Under the pieces are notes generated by a model, which saw only the letters and a list, made by a program, of their open reading frames with translations, did not search any database and was not told where the DNA came from. This document shows positions 12,977-23,569 of a DNA stretch of 64,000 nucleotides, in pieces. The stretch lies in assembly GCA_019787685.1 (NCBI GenBank), contig JAHNUO010000006.1, positions 682,001-746,000 on the forward strand, in the 5' to 3' direction. Source of the stretch: Chiua virens. Lineage: Eukaryota; Basidiomycota; Agaricomycetes; Boletales; Boletaceae. Position 1 is the stretch's first letter. Each line of letters begins with the position of its first letter. Position numbers and translations under genes: made by a program.

Positions 12977-15380
12977 TTAATCACTTCGTTCTTTAGGTTG
13001 CCTGCCTCCCATGAGGCCGGCCCGTTCATCGGTTGTGTCATTCTCGTCAACGGATTTGCGTTCCACACGTCGCTTTTTAGCCGCGCCATCGGTTTCATCG
13101 TCGCTACCAGCATCCTCGTCGCCAATCTCAAAGACGACATGATCTTCCGCGAGTGCCTCTGTTTCCCTACGGTTATTGACAAGTGTGACTTCATCGTCCT
13201 CCCGGGCCCCAGTCCGTCGCTGTAGAGCTTCGAGATCGTAGTCTTCAGCGTCTTCATCTTCCTGAGCGATCTCATCTGACATTGCCAGCGTAGATATCAC
13301 ATAACGAGGTAAGTACAATGGTCCTCAAAAGAGGGAGGAGGGACTTATCTTCGGTTATGCTCGGTCGGACGCCAAAGATAAGCAATTAACCAGAACGACA
13401 AGAAGTAGAGTATCGCAAGATACCCATCAAGAAGCCACCACCGCATGCGCCATGATTTAGCAGCATAATCTATCGAAGAATGGGGTGTTATAAGCATACC
13501 CAGCGTAATTGAACCAACTGACCTTCAGCCAGGCGATCGGAAAATGCCATAGAAGACACCACGAAAAAGATCGCAATAATGACAACCGTTGCAAGTAGAA
13601 TGTAGTACAATCGCTTGAACATAGTCAGCTTGTACCGTTGTTTGCGGATGGTCAGTTGGGTCATTGTGCCTAGGAAGGACGGTCAATAACACTGTGTACA
13701 ACACGAGGGTGCATCCTACCATTTAGAGAGTATAAGATCCACATGAGGAACCCGCTCAGCGTGAACGCCAACGGTATGATGAACAGAAGAAGGACCAGCG
13801 CTGATGTCGATTCCAGCTCAAGTTCGACAATGCCAACAGCGTACAACACTAATAATTGTCAATGGGAGAATTCTGATGCTCAAAATGGCATACCTCCGAA
13901 GATGAAATGGGCACCAGCCAGGATTTGGCATTTCAGCATTGTCTTGCCCAGGGATTCTCGGACGACACTAAGACCAAGCGACACCACTAGCAACATAAAG
14001 AACGACAATGCATTTCTGCCGGCGTCGAGTATAGCCACTGCAGAGTAAGCTCAGCACAGGTTGATTCGATAAAATAAATGTACCGACCAACAAAAAGGAA
14101 AATGGTTGATGCCATGCTCTTGTCATGCGCGTTGAGATACCTGTAGTACACTGCCGGTGCCTCGGCAAACATCACTTTGAAAGCACAGCAACAACTTACC
14201 CCAATTTGCTACCATCTCTATGACAAGGAATCCGATCAGACCTGAAAGATAATACTGCATAGCATACATGATAAGCCAATCGGAGTCATTTGTTGATGAG
14301 GCAGCGCACCTGAATAGGTAGGAGTTCCGTAAGGTGTTTGTAGCAAATATATGCCCAGGCTGAACCAAATAGTGCATATGCGAAAAACATGAAAAGATAG
14401 AACTAAAGGATGTCTGTAAGTATGTTTATAGAGATGAGAGGATCTTACGTTGACTTTAGGATAATCAGCGGCAGGAAGTTTGCCGTCGAAGGTATTTTGG
14501 AAAAGAACGACACCATTGTATGTGGAATGGAAGGCGGTTTGGCGGGTGGTAGTAGGATTCATTACTGTGACAGGTATGACAGCTGCAAGAAAGGATGTAA
14601 TTGACTGCCATCACGCTGGAGGGGGCAACTTGCCTACGCAATAATATCCTGTCTTTCGAACATTGTATTGTATAGGGGAAGTGTAAGTTAGCATCCCAGA
14701 CGGACTTGGGTTCAGGGGTTCATCGTCACGAGGCGTGACATGGACCAGGACCGGTGCAGTTCCCCTTGGGAGCCAGGGTGACGTGTGATCCTCGGGAGGA
14801 GGCGTTGGAGGCCCTTGAGGGTCTTCCCAAAAGGAGGATGACTTGCTTTCTGCAGCACCTGCTTGAGTGAATGCGACGCTCGCGGTCCAGAAGCTGGTCT
14901 GTGTTAAAGGTGTATGATCGTCTGGGTCCTCGCTAGCAAAGATGAATTTTCCAATGTCCTCGTATGAGCATAGGCCAGAGTTCACTGCGTCAGTTGTGCA
15001 AACGTATGTTTTCTGCTAATATGACGTGGTGATGAGTGGGCAGTGACCACAGGAATGCGCGGCACTCACGGGCAGAGAATCGTCGGTGTCTGACGTGACT
15101 TTACCGAGGTACTTGACGTCCTTCCACTCGTATATTACCATGGCTACCTGGCCATGGGATGAGCCAGCATCGAAGGTGACTGGTACCGGACTGAATGATC
15201 GTGACCACTAGGAGTCCACTGGTAATGCGTACCGTTAATGAATGTCTCGGGGCCACCCCACATACCCGAGCACACCTGCCTGGAGTAGTCCGAGTCTGAG
15301 AAGGAGACTTCATAAGCGACGGCGAGCGAGACGACGGTGAGCAAGGCCAACAGCGACGAAACCATATGATGATGGCGCAT
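12977..15380 (-). CDS. PTM1/GOST-type seven-transmembrane Golgi/endosome protein
   Basis: Complement of join 12977-13289, 13349-13469, 13523-13669, 13720-13848, 13894-14037, 14088-14150, 14200-14254, 14310-14402, 14449-14582, 14634-15015, 15070-15179, 15233-15380; twelve exons, 612 residues, total length divisible by three. A signal peptide (residues 1-23) is followed by a lumenal domain with paired cysteines (QVCSGMWGG, KTYVCTTDA), then HSTYNGVVLFQN, seven hydrophobic helices, the family signature WRPTEHNRRLAMSDE after the last helix, and an acidic cytosolic tail. This is the GOST family (yeast Ptm1, human GPR108/TMEM87), membrane proteins of the secretory pathway. Two introns are non-canonical: GC-AG at 14583-14633 and AT-AC at 13290-13348. 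Both are needed to keep conserved sequence. Confidence 0.88.
13290..13348 (-). other. AT-AC intron in the PTM1-like gene
   Basis: Reading the minus strand, the intron begins ATAAGT and ends with TCTAC, 59 nt. Using these ends joins CGA AG to G CTG and yields HNRRLAMSDE, which matches the conserved post-TM7 sequence of the family. A GT donor a few bases downstream would leave an in-frame TAA. Donor ATAAGT is the form known from U2-type AT-AC introns rather than the U12 type (ATATCC). Confidence 0.7.
14583..14633 (-). other. GC-AG intron in the PTM1-like gene
   Basis: The donor is AG followed by GCAAGT, the standard consensus for GC-AG introns; the acceptor is TTGCAG. The join gives YYCVAVIPVT in frame. 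The only GT near the junction would shift the frame. Confidence 0.75.
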
Positions 15381-15562
15381 CCAAAGTGTTTGTTGTGGTT
15401 TGTTGTTCCCAAGTGCTCCTCCGCAGTCTTAACGGTCAGTGTCACGTGCTTACGACGTCCCTCCGACGTACGAGTCTCAGCAACCTGAACAAGTTCGTCC
15501 TATTCAACACACGGTAGTCGGGTCTCATTCAACCCTGTAGTCCGTATCTGGACAAACAAGCC
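15381..15562. promoter_or_regulatory. Divergent promoter between PTM1-like gene and SNX4
   Basis: 182 bp separate the two start codons. No coding potential. It presumably serves both genes; no individual element assigned. Confidence 0.4.
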
Positions 15563-17377
15563 ATGCACGGCGACGACGAGGACGTCTTTGACAGCGTAAC
15601 CTGGGAATCCGCCTCAGCACCTTATGATGTCGATCCCCGGGTGCATCCTGTCGGTCCCGGGTTTAAGCAGAGCACGGCTGGCATCGAGGAACAACGCGGT
15701 CCTCATGACCCCAAGTGGGAGGGCTTTCTCGTCACGATGGTCAAGGATCCCGTCAAAGAGTTAGCCGACACAAAGGATGCATACGTATCCTACTTGGTCA
15801 CAGCAAAGGTTTGTACTATTCTTCATTTCGTCCGTTTCTTTTGCTCATCCAAGTCAGACGAACCTTCAAATATTCTCTTCCCCCAATCCATCGTCCCGTC
15901 GACGGTTCACAGACTTCGTCTTCTTGCGTGACCATCTCGTCAAGGACTTCCCGGCTTGCGTCGTACCGGCGCTGCCGGACAAACACCGGCTTGGTATGTA
16001 TCGCCATATAGTCTACGCATGATATTCAATCACCCTCAGAGTATATTACTGGCGATAGATTCAGCCCCGAGTTCATGGAACGCCGTCGATTAGAGTAGGT
16101 TTTATCAGGAACCATAATGCCTCTTGATCTGATCCTCAGAGAAGTCTCCATCGGTTTTTGCAGCGGATAGTACGGCACCCTACTCTGCAACGCAGCACGC
16201 TTGTTCGTGCCTTTTTCGAGTCCACGGAATGGGTATGCTCTTCCCCTCCTATCTTCCCCTACTCACCATGACGCTGTAATAGCATGTCTTTATGCATCAA
16301 CACCTTGCACATCCTCCAGGTCCCGAACCCATGCCTGGGATAATTGACAACATCTCAGACACCCTTTTAAACGCCTTCGCCCGTGTCCGCAAGCCCGATG
16401 AGCGCTTCCTACACATGCGCGAATCAGTTGACAAATTTGAGGACGGCCTCATCCACAGTGAACGCCTCTGGAATCGTATCCGTGGACGAACGAATGGTAA
16501 GTCGGTGTGTTTATATTCCTCATGGGGAATTCTGAGGCTAAACGAGAGGCAAACTGGAATCCGGTGAAGACCTCACGGCGGACTACCATGATCTCGCCGT
16601 CGCTGTTCAAGGTCTCGGATTCCTGGAATCAGGAATCACAGATCCACTCAATCACTTTTCAAATACCCTTCTCGAGTTTTCCGCTCTCCTTCGTCATAAG
16701 GTATCATGCTATCATTCTTTCTTTAGCCTTGCCATGACGTCATCTTCTCTACCAGACGCAGACGACCACCGACCCATTTCTCGTCCATCTCCACTCGCTC
16801 CTTACTTATTCCCATGCCAACCGAGCTGTTTTGAAGCTTCGCGACCAGAAGCAGCTCGACTTTGAGGAACTTTCTGACTATCTGTCTGGGGTCACGCTCG
16901 AACGCGACCGCCTGTCAGCGGTAATTTCCGGCCACGCAGGAAGTATGGGATTAGGATTGAGTGCTTACCTCAAGGATAAGGTAGACGCGATTCGTGGCGC
17001 AGATGACGACCGAAGTCGGGTGGAGAAGATGCGGAAATTGGACATCAAGATCAAAGAGGTATGAAACCCGTCACTGCCATTCCAAGGTTTAAAGGTTGCT
17101 ATTGGAATTTAGCTGCAAGACGCGGTTACCACCGCGCATGAGACTTCTGATGCTTTTAGCGATGAGACACTGAGAGAGCAAACTATTTTCCAGTATTCGA
17201 AAGAAGCGGAAATGAAAGAGATGATGAACAACCTTGCTGACGGGGAAATTGAGTTCTATCAATCTGTAAGACCTTGGCACGCTCATTCTATGTCGAACTG
17301 ACTTTCGATATTTGTAGGCGATGGAAGAATGGGAACGAATTATACCTATTATCCAACGTATACGAGTGGACGTTTAG
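15563..17377 (+). CDS. SNX4: Sorting nexin 4 / autophagy protein 24 (PX-BAR)
   Basis: Join 15563-15808, 15858-15993, 16040-16094, 16142-16232, 16283-16496, 16549-16700, 16756-17058, 17113-17265, 17318-17377; 469 residues. It recycles cargo from endosomes to the Golgi and takes part in selective autophagy. The PX domain (about residues 50-165) contains RRRFTDFVFLRDHL, the PI3P-binding Arg plus Tyr/Phe pattern, then ALPDKHR and ERRRLE. A BAR-type coiled-coil region occupies residues 200-469, with a short unordered linker (HPPGPEPMPG) before it. All junctions are in phase; the intron after residue 94 codons uses an acceptor at CAGAG. Confidence 0.9.
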
Positions 17378-17517
17378 CACTGATCTAACATGTTTTGCTA
17401 CTACTGCACATTCGCTAGTGCACTTCTTACATGGATTCTATTGGTAAATCAAGGTAAAGCCAAGTCAATGAAGAGAGGATCATCACCGATGGATAGGTAA
17501 GGCCCATTGATGCTAGA

Positions 17518-18561
17518 TTATGCAGGTTTGTCGTTTGCTTCACCGTTTTGACCAGAATTATTGTCCTTTCGAAGTTCTTTTATCCTTCTGAGTTTTTCCT
17601 CTGATTCCTGTACGGCGAGAGCGACCTGAGACATTCATCAACAAGGAAACCTCCCAACAGGCTAAGTATACGAGACAGACGTTGACTATGCCCGTCTCAA
17701 CAGTTCGCAAGAGATGAAGCTGAGTATTATCTGGTGTCCCTGCCGTGGTGTACTGCTTGTCGGCCGGAACCCACGGGGGTGGGTCTTGATTCATCTCATC
17801 TTGAAGCCCCGTCGGCACCTCTCGATCGTCACGAAGTTCTAGCAAAATTGCAAATGTGGATTCGTCTGTAGCATGATTGGTATAATTTACTTGACTCAAT
17901 CATGCAAACAACTACCTTGGGGTTCAAGTGGGACAAGTTGAGACTCGATCATATTTAGCTTGACTAAAAATGCGCGGAAATATCGGCAAAGAGTCGCAGA
18001 AGACATCGCTTCTTGTACACTTTGGGTGACGCGAAGCTGAGTACGGTTGATGTGATGCTGGCTTGCCTTACCTGACATCCATGTTGTGCGTCTCTACTTC
18101 AATCATGTTTTGGACAGAAAAAATAAATCGTTCAAGAGGGACTTGGTCCTTGTCTTTTATCACCACCACCACCTTCTGGATGTTACCCTGTGGGGATAAG
18201 ACTGGAGCCGCCTCATGCGAAATTAGCGCTCACCAACACGAGCTCGTCAGCTATGGCCTGGGTTGCGCCGGAGATGTATTCATTAAGAGCAGGGTGACGA
18301 GACTGAAACACAGGCATGTCATACTTCTTCCTTCTTACGAAGAGATCTGGGGGGTAATCTGGCGAACGTAAAGGATGGCATGGATGGCGACTTCAACTGA
18401 GGATGATGGATGAGGAACTTTCACCTCTGCAAAGCACTTGATCCACTTACTGAACTCGGTGATACCCTTGACTGTTTCTGGCTCGTGAATTCAGCAGACC
18501 ACTTTTTTCGCATTTCGTGGAATGGGTGCGTACGATTAAAGCTAAGCGAAGTGTCTAGCAT
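17518..18561 (-). CDS. REV7: REV7/MAD2L2 HORMA-domain protein (frame interrupted)
   Basis: Complement of join 17518-17625, 17681-17865, 17916-18019, 18072-18187, 18234-18396, 18451-18477, 18534-18561; about 243 residues once one missing base is allowed. Rev7 is the HORMA adaptor of translesion polymerase zeta and also acts in end-joining choice. Recognisable are EVAIHAILYVRQ, RRKKYDMPVFQSRHPALNEY, KVVVVIKDKDQVPLERFIF and the closing HORMA strands. Between EVAIHAILYVRQ and RRKKYD the frame changes by one at a six-G run (18349-18354; six C on the coding strand); a seventh C would restore it. The N-terminal 19 residues rest on a short first exon (MLDTSLSFN) and are uncertain. The conserved protein on both sides argues for a sequence error or a very recent lesion. 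Confidence 0.8.
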
Positions 18562-18706
18562 CGTCCGTTCAAGCAGAGGGATGAACTCGATTTGGTATGT
18601 GAATCCGAGTTGACGCGTGTTTACGCGAGTGATATGTTCTGCTACCAACGTCCATCTCGTCGCTTTTTATACTAACTTATATTCTTAGACTCTTTGTACT
18701 CTCATC

Positions 18707-21468
18707 ATGTCCATTTCTTATGCTTTCGCGACTCTACTCACCTCCGACGACTACCTGCCAGGCGCACTCACCGTCGCTGCCGCATTGAAGGATGTCCATC
18801 GCCACCTCCCATCAGATCAAGCAGTTCAGTACGAGACCGTGTGTCTAGTCACGCCGGAGATAGTCGACGTCACCTCCATCAGGCTCCTCAGGAAGGCTTT
18901 CAATGTGGTAGTCGGTGTTGAAACTATAGTTCCGCCTGATTCCGATTCCCTGACACTGCTTGGTGCGTCATTTCCCCCCGTCACAACTCCACGTATGGGG
19001 CTGTCTGCGATCGCTTTCGCGTGGAGCATCATTTTGTACCCCACGCGTCCTTACGTTCCCCCCACATTTTGCCAATCGGAACATGCAACGTTGTTTCCTG
19101 CTGTTTTGAAACACTCAGTCGCCAGCTTGTAAATCTGACGTTTCTCTTTTGGATTTTCAGGGCGTCCGGACCTCAATACGGCCTTGACAAAATTGCATGT
19201 TTTTCGTCTGACGCAATACGCCAAGGTAATATTTCTAGATGCGGATGTCCTTCCTCTGCGGCCGCTATCCCACCTCTTCCATCTTGATCATGAGTTCTCT
19301 GCCGTCCCGGATGTAGGGTGGCCAGACATATTCAATTCCGGTGTAATGGTGTTGTCTCCTGGCGACGATAAGTTCCAGGAGCTTCAAGTTCTCCTGAACA
19401 CCAAAGGTAGCTGGGACGGCGCAGATCAGGGTCTCCTAAACGAGTGGAGGGGCAACAACTGGAACAGACTCAGCTTCACGTACAACACCACACCGACAGC
19501 CATTTATACGTCAGTCATATCGTGCCTTGCTGTTTTAATGGTGTCATCTGACTAGATCGCTTTAGCTACGCCCCGGCATATCAGCGCTTCGGGTCTCAAA
19601 TATCAGCAGTCCACTTCATTGGCCCTCACAAACCTTGGCACTCTATCGCTTACCGCGTCCCAGGCTCTTCTACACAATCTACTAACATGGACGTGGAGTC
19701 CTCCATTGAGCAAACTTCCACTGCTCAACCACGCGTATACGATTACGGCTCACTTGTTGACCGTTGGTACAGCGTATACGATCGACACTATCGGTCGCAA
19801 ACTGCTGAACCTGTTTTTCAACCCAGCAAGTTTACTTCCGCATGGAATGAAGAAGGGCGCCAGTCGTGCCATTGTCGCGGGTGGGGTACTGGGACTCGAA
19901 GAGTTACGTCGCGCAGCACTTGAAGGTATGGAGGCATCGGGGATATTCACACCTCAAGCCTGCGGTGAAGGCGAATATCGCACCATGCCCCTTGAAGGAC
20001 GCTTTGACCTGATGCGCCCTCGGACGCGTGCGGAAAGGAAGCAGACGGAGTTGTCGAAAGACGTCACGGAGACTCCCGAATCAGAACCAGTCCCTACAGA
20101 GCCCCCGTCAACCACCCCAGAGCCGTCTACTCCAGTTGGGCAAACTGTCTCCCTTCCTTCAGGCTCTCCCGTCAGATGGACAACGCTACCAACTCCAGGA
20201 ACCAACGAAATCCCACCTGCTCCTCATGCACGACTGGTATCTCTTCCTCCTACACCCCTCCACTATGTCTTTTCTCCGTATAAACCATTGCGTTACACTC
20301 GAGAAGCGACAGCTCAGACTGTTCCGTTCCAGTCACAACAAGAAGGAATCGTAGACTCGACACAGAACGCTCCTGCTGTCGAGACACCCCCTAGCGTTGT
20401 TTCTCCCGCTACAACGGACGCCTACTTTCCCAAAGTATGGGATCTCGACCGGAACTGGTCGTCGGCTTCGCCTGCGTCTTCTGAAACATCATTAACTACG
20501 ATGGAGCCTAGTCCGTCTGAGACCCATCTGACTCGCAATGCATTTTTCACCGCCTCTTTCATGCCTGTCACTCCAGAAAAACCGCGCTCCCGTGGACAGC
20601 ATCGTAATATGGCTGGGGAGGAAAATGGGTTTCCAACTCCGGTGACTCCGGATCTCACGAAGGTCAAGCGCGTTTTTCCCTGGGAGGAGCGACCCCGCCA
20701 GACTCCAGGGCGGGTGTTTCCTGATGAAGGGTCACCACTGACTACCCTCCCTCATCTTCCCGCCTTTGCCACCCCCGAAAAGAAGGGTTGCTTTCAAGTT
20801 CCGTTCCCCGATGCCATCCCCCTTAGTTGGCTTTCCCCCGTCACTTCAGTCACACCTTCCACCGGACAGTACTCTCTTACAGAAATATACAGGCAAACTT
20901 CCGTGGGCTACACTCTCTGCCAGTCCTTTAGGCCCTGAGAATCAATTAGGCAGGACAGAGACTGACAGTCAAGACGGAGATGTTGAGGACGAGGTTGACT
21001 CGGATGAAGAAACAACGATAAGATCGCGAGGTCGGAGCTTTAGTGTCGAGATGGCAAAACGTACTCTGAAGTACCGTTCCATCGGGGTGCAAACGGACCC
21101 TAGGGAAGTACGTGAAGAGGGTGTACAGGTCACGACCTTCGTGCCCGTGACCGAGGTGGCAAAAAAGTTGGTTATGATGAACCAAGGCCTGAGACGTAAT
21201 TGGCCTGCTGTCACGACAGCTTCAACTTCCTCTCCGTTATCCCCCCCTATCCTCGATTCTTATGACTCGCTTTCTAGTTCCGACCACATAACACCAACCT
21301 CACCGGAAGGTGACCCGTCTTTCGTTTTCAGCATCCCCGGTTGTCTCCCCGTCCGGAGCCGATGTTCGTAAAGGATCTCGTGTATGGGATTCAGCTCGCG
21401 GTGTTGAAACCTTTAAACGAGGATCCGAAGAGGTACTTACGAAATTCATGAAGAAAGGTACTTGGTAA
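18707..21468 (+). CDS. GLG1: Glycogenin (GT8 glucosyltransferase), one frame break
   Basis: Approximate join 18707-18962, 19161-19551, 19566-20730, 20783-21276, 21332-21468. Glycogenin primes glycogen synthesis by self-glucosylation. The GT8 domain (about residues 1-260) has FLDADVLPL (Mn/UDP-binding DxD), FNSGVMVLSP, ADQGLLNEWRG, YAPAYQRFGSQ and HFIGPHKPWH. A long Pro/Ser/Thr-rich linker includes FPWEERPRQTPGRVFP. The C-terminal end RVWDSARGVETFKRG is the glycogen-synthase-binding type motif. The frame shifts by one at a GGG run (19855-19857) between SAWNEEG and VLGLEELRRAALEG; one G too many explains it. The last two introns (20731-20782 with donor GTCACC, 21277-21331 with donor GTTCCG) are inferred from frame and family, so the linker is less certain than the ends. 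Glycogenin is a usual A-locus neighbour. Confidence 0.85.
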
Positions 21469-22297
21469 GAAGGTGTGTAAACCACTCCGCGTCACGGTTG
21501 TGTTGCATCGTGCGTACGCTCTTATGGATGTCTAATTTCTTTACTTGCTCTCTTATCTGCACACATGATACCAACTCATTGCGTCTCCGAAAACATTTTC
21601 GTTACACGACATATGTTTACTGTTTTTTCTTCTTCTTTAATGGAGAGATCATGTACTCACCTGAATTCGTACCAAGTATACGTACCATCGAAGATTATAC
21701 AAGTATTGCAAGTGCTCTAAGCCTATCTCAGATGGCTGTGACAGTGCTAGAAGCATTGATGCCACTGCCTCCGCTCCGGTCAGCGGTTTACGACTATAGC
21801 CGGATCCTACATGCATCTTCCTTTTCACCGCCAACAGTCCCTTATCTGGACCGATTCCCACTGGAAAGTCAAGAAATTCGCCGCAAGTAGTGTAGTGCGA
21901 TTCCGGACTCTAAATTTCAACGCTGACCTTTCTCCACGACCACCCCAGAATGCGCTAAATGAACCACGACGGTCTGAGCTTGTTTGTGACCTGGTTGCTC
22001 AAGTATGTCGGGTACGTTCCGCACCGCCACCCCAGACTACTAGTACTAACACAATACGCACCGATCAGGATGAGCAGGTCGAGTCGAGGTAATGAGATAC
22101 CCCCAAGATTCAGGAATTCACGATCAAAGCAAGTGAAAACTGGGGTGGTCTAAGTTCCAAGTCCGAGTCAGCTGTCACCGTGTGTTGTCACCCCGGAATG
22201 GATGCAGTGCCCGTTCTAAAACTATAAGAGATCACCAATGTGATCAAACATTGTTCGGCTGCCCTTGATCAGATATTCACATCTCTCTGCACACACC
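21469..22297. other. Intergenic region left of the A locus, no supported gene
   Basis: About 830 bp. A 93-residue open frame at 21811-22092 and some shorter ones have no recognisable content or supporting splice structure. I treat the region as 3' untranslated sequence of glycogenin plus promoter of the bfg gene. Confidence 0.4.
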
Positions 22298-23217
22298 ATG
22301 GTGAGTGGAGGGCACGGACCTCGTCGAGGATCACATCGGCTAACGACCTTGTTCAAGTCGTCTCTTTTCGGTCTCGCCGAGAAAGTCCTCTCGAACACCT
22401 CCAATGGTTCTCAATCTCAGGGTAAGTCACCGTGATCATCCCTCATCTCGGCGCTCATCGACGATCGGCAGTTCACAAGACCGGTGGGCACGAATACAAT
22501 TCCCCGCACCACAGACAACAACCCGAGGGCGGTTGTGAGTAATCCTGTTCGCCTCGATGATCGCTGCCCATACCGACGATCGCCGATCGATCATTCGTAG
22601 TCAGCACGCAGGAGGTGTTGTCCCACGCGGACGACGTCGACGACGAAAGCAAGGGATACATCGCCAAGGCTATCAGCCACGTCCACGACAACCCCGTGCG
22701 TAGTAACGATGTCTACATCTGAACCGTGCGAGGCTGATGTCGACGTGATCGCGTTATAGGAAGAACATAGCCGGGAGGTGAGCGGGGGAGATATGGGCAA
22801 GTATGCCCCTATGATCATCAGTGTAATGCATCCCATCGTGGTTGCAAGGCTTTTGGCTAACTGGCCGAACTTTAGGCTTTTTCTTCTGTCAGTTCGAAAT
22901 CTGGAATCGACGTCAGCAAACTCATGTCGGGTGGCTTGGGTGAAGGTGGAGGAAACCAGGTGATGGGTATGCTCATGAAAGAAGTGAGCAAGAACTTTAT
23001 GGGCGGAGGTGAAGAGAAGCAAAGCGCGATGAATGGCGCTGCGATGACACTCACGAAACTCGTGGCACAAAAGCAGCTTTCGGCGTTCATTGGAGGGTCT
23101 AATAGCGGAGGACTCGGCATGCTCGACGTGGGCAAATCAGTGAGCGTCTATCATCATTATTGGTTTCTCGTCTGACGCACATATTTCGCGTAGCTACTCA
23201 AGAGTCGCCTTGGGTAG
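22298..23217 (+). CDS. bfg: Probable beta-flanking gene protein of the A locus (DUF7721-like)
   Basis: Join 22298-22300, 22358-22421, 22472-22534, 22601-22695, 22760-22777, 22876-23139, 23194-23217; 176 residues. The first exon is just the ATG, followed by GTGAGT, a CTAAC branch site and acceptor TTCAAG; this gives MSSLFGLAEKVL, the kind of N-terminus these proteins have. The middle has an acidic helical part (VLSHADDVDDESKGYIAKA); the C-terminal half is Gly-rich with KLMSGGLGEGGGNQ, FMGGGEEKQSAMNGAAMT and SNSGGLGML. Agaricomycete proteins of this build are annotated as beta-flanking proteins of the A mating locus; function is unknown. Its position beside HD2 agrees. A decayed second copy lies at 28502-28960. 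Confidence 0.75.
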
Positions 23218-23569
23218 AACCACACAACCAAGAACATCTCGTTTGCTACATAGTAGGAAGAATCTGTCTGTAACATCGGTACTCCATAATTCCATGTAAG
23301 ATGTGGTGTAAAGATATTTATTGAAAAGTCGAAAGAAATAAGATGCAGCACCAGGTTCTCGGAAACACGGAGACGAGATGAACATCACAACCAGGTGGTC
23401 GTGAGGCATGACGTGCCAATTCGGCCACCCCAGCAAGATCAGCGTTTGCAAGGCGATAGATGTAGTTCCAAGCAAGGTCCAGACCCAAGTAGCCGTATTC
23501 ATGCCACAGACAGCGCGCAGCATCTTCAAGAAGAGTGACCTACAGAGTTGATTTCCAGAACTATCGAGC
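23218..23569. other. Short intergenic region between bfg and HD2-1
   Basis: 352 bp. A 111-residue frame on the minus strand (23194-23529) has one hydrophobic stretch but no recognisable family and overlaps the end of bfg; I do not count it as a gene. The two flanking genes converge here. Confidence 0.4.

Noticed and set aside
21811..22092. 93-codon plus-strand frame upstream of bfg
   Set aside because: No start context, family or intron evidence; probably untranslated DNA.
23194..23529. 111-codon minus-strand frame with a hydrophobic stretch
   Set aside because: Overlaps the last bfg exon, no splice support, no family.
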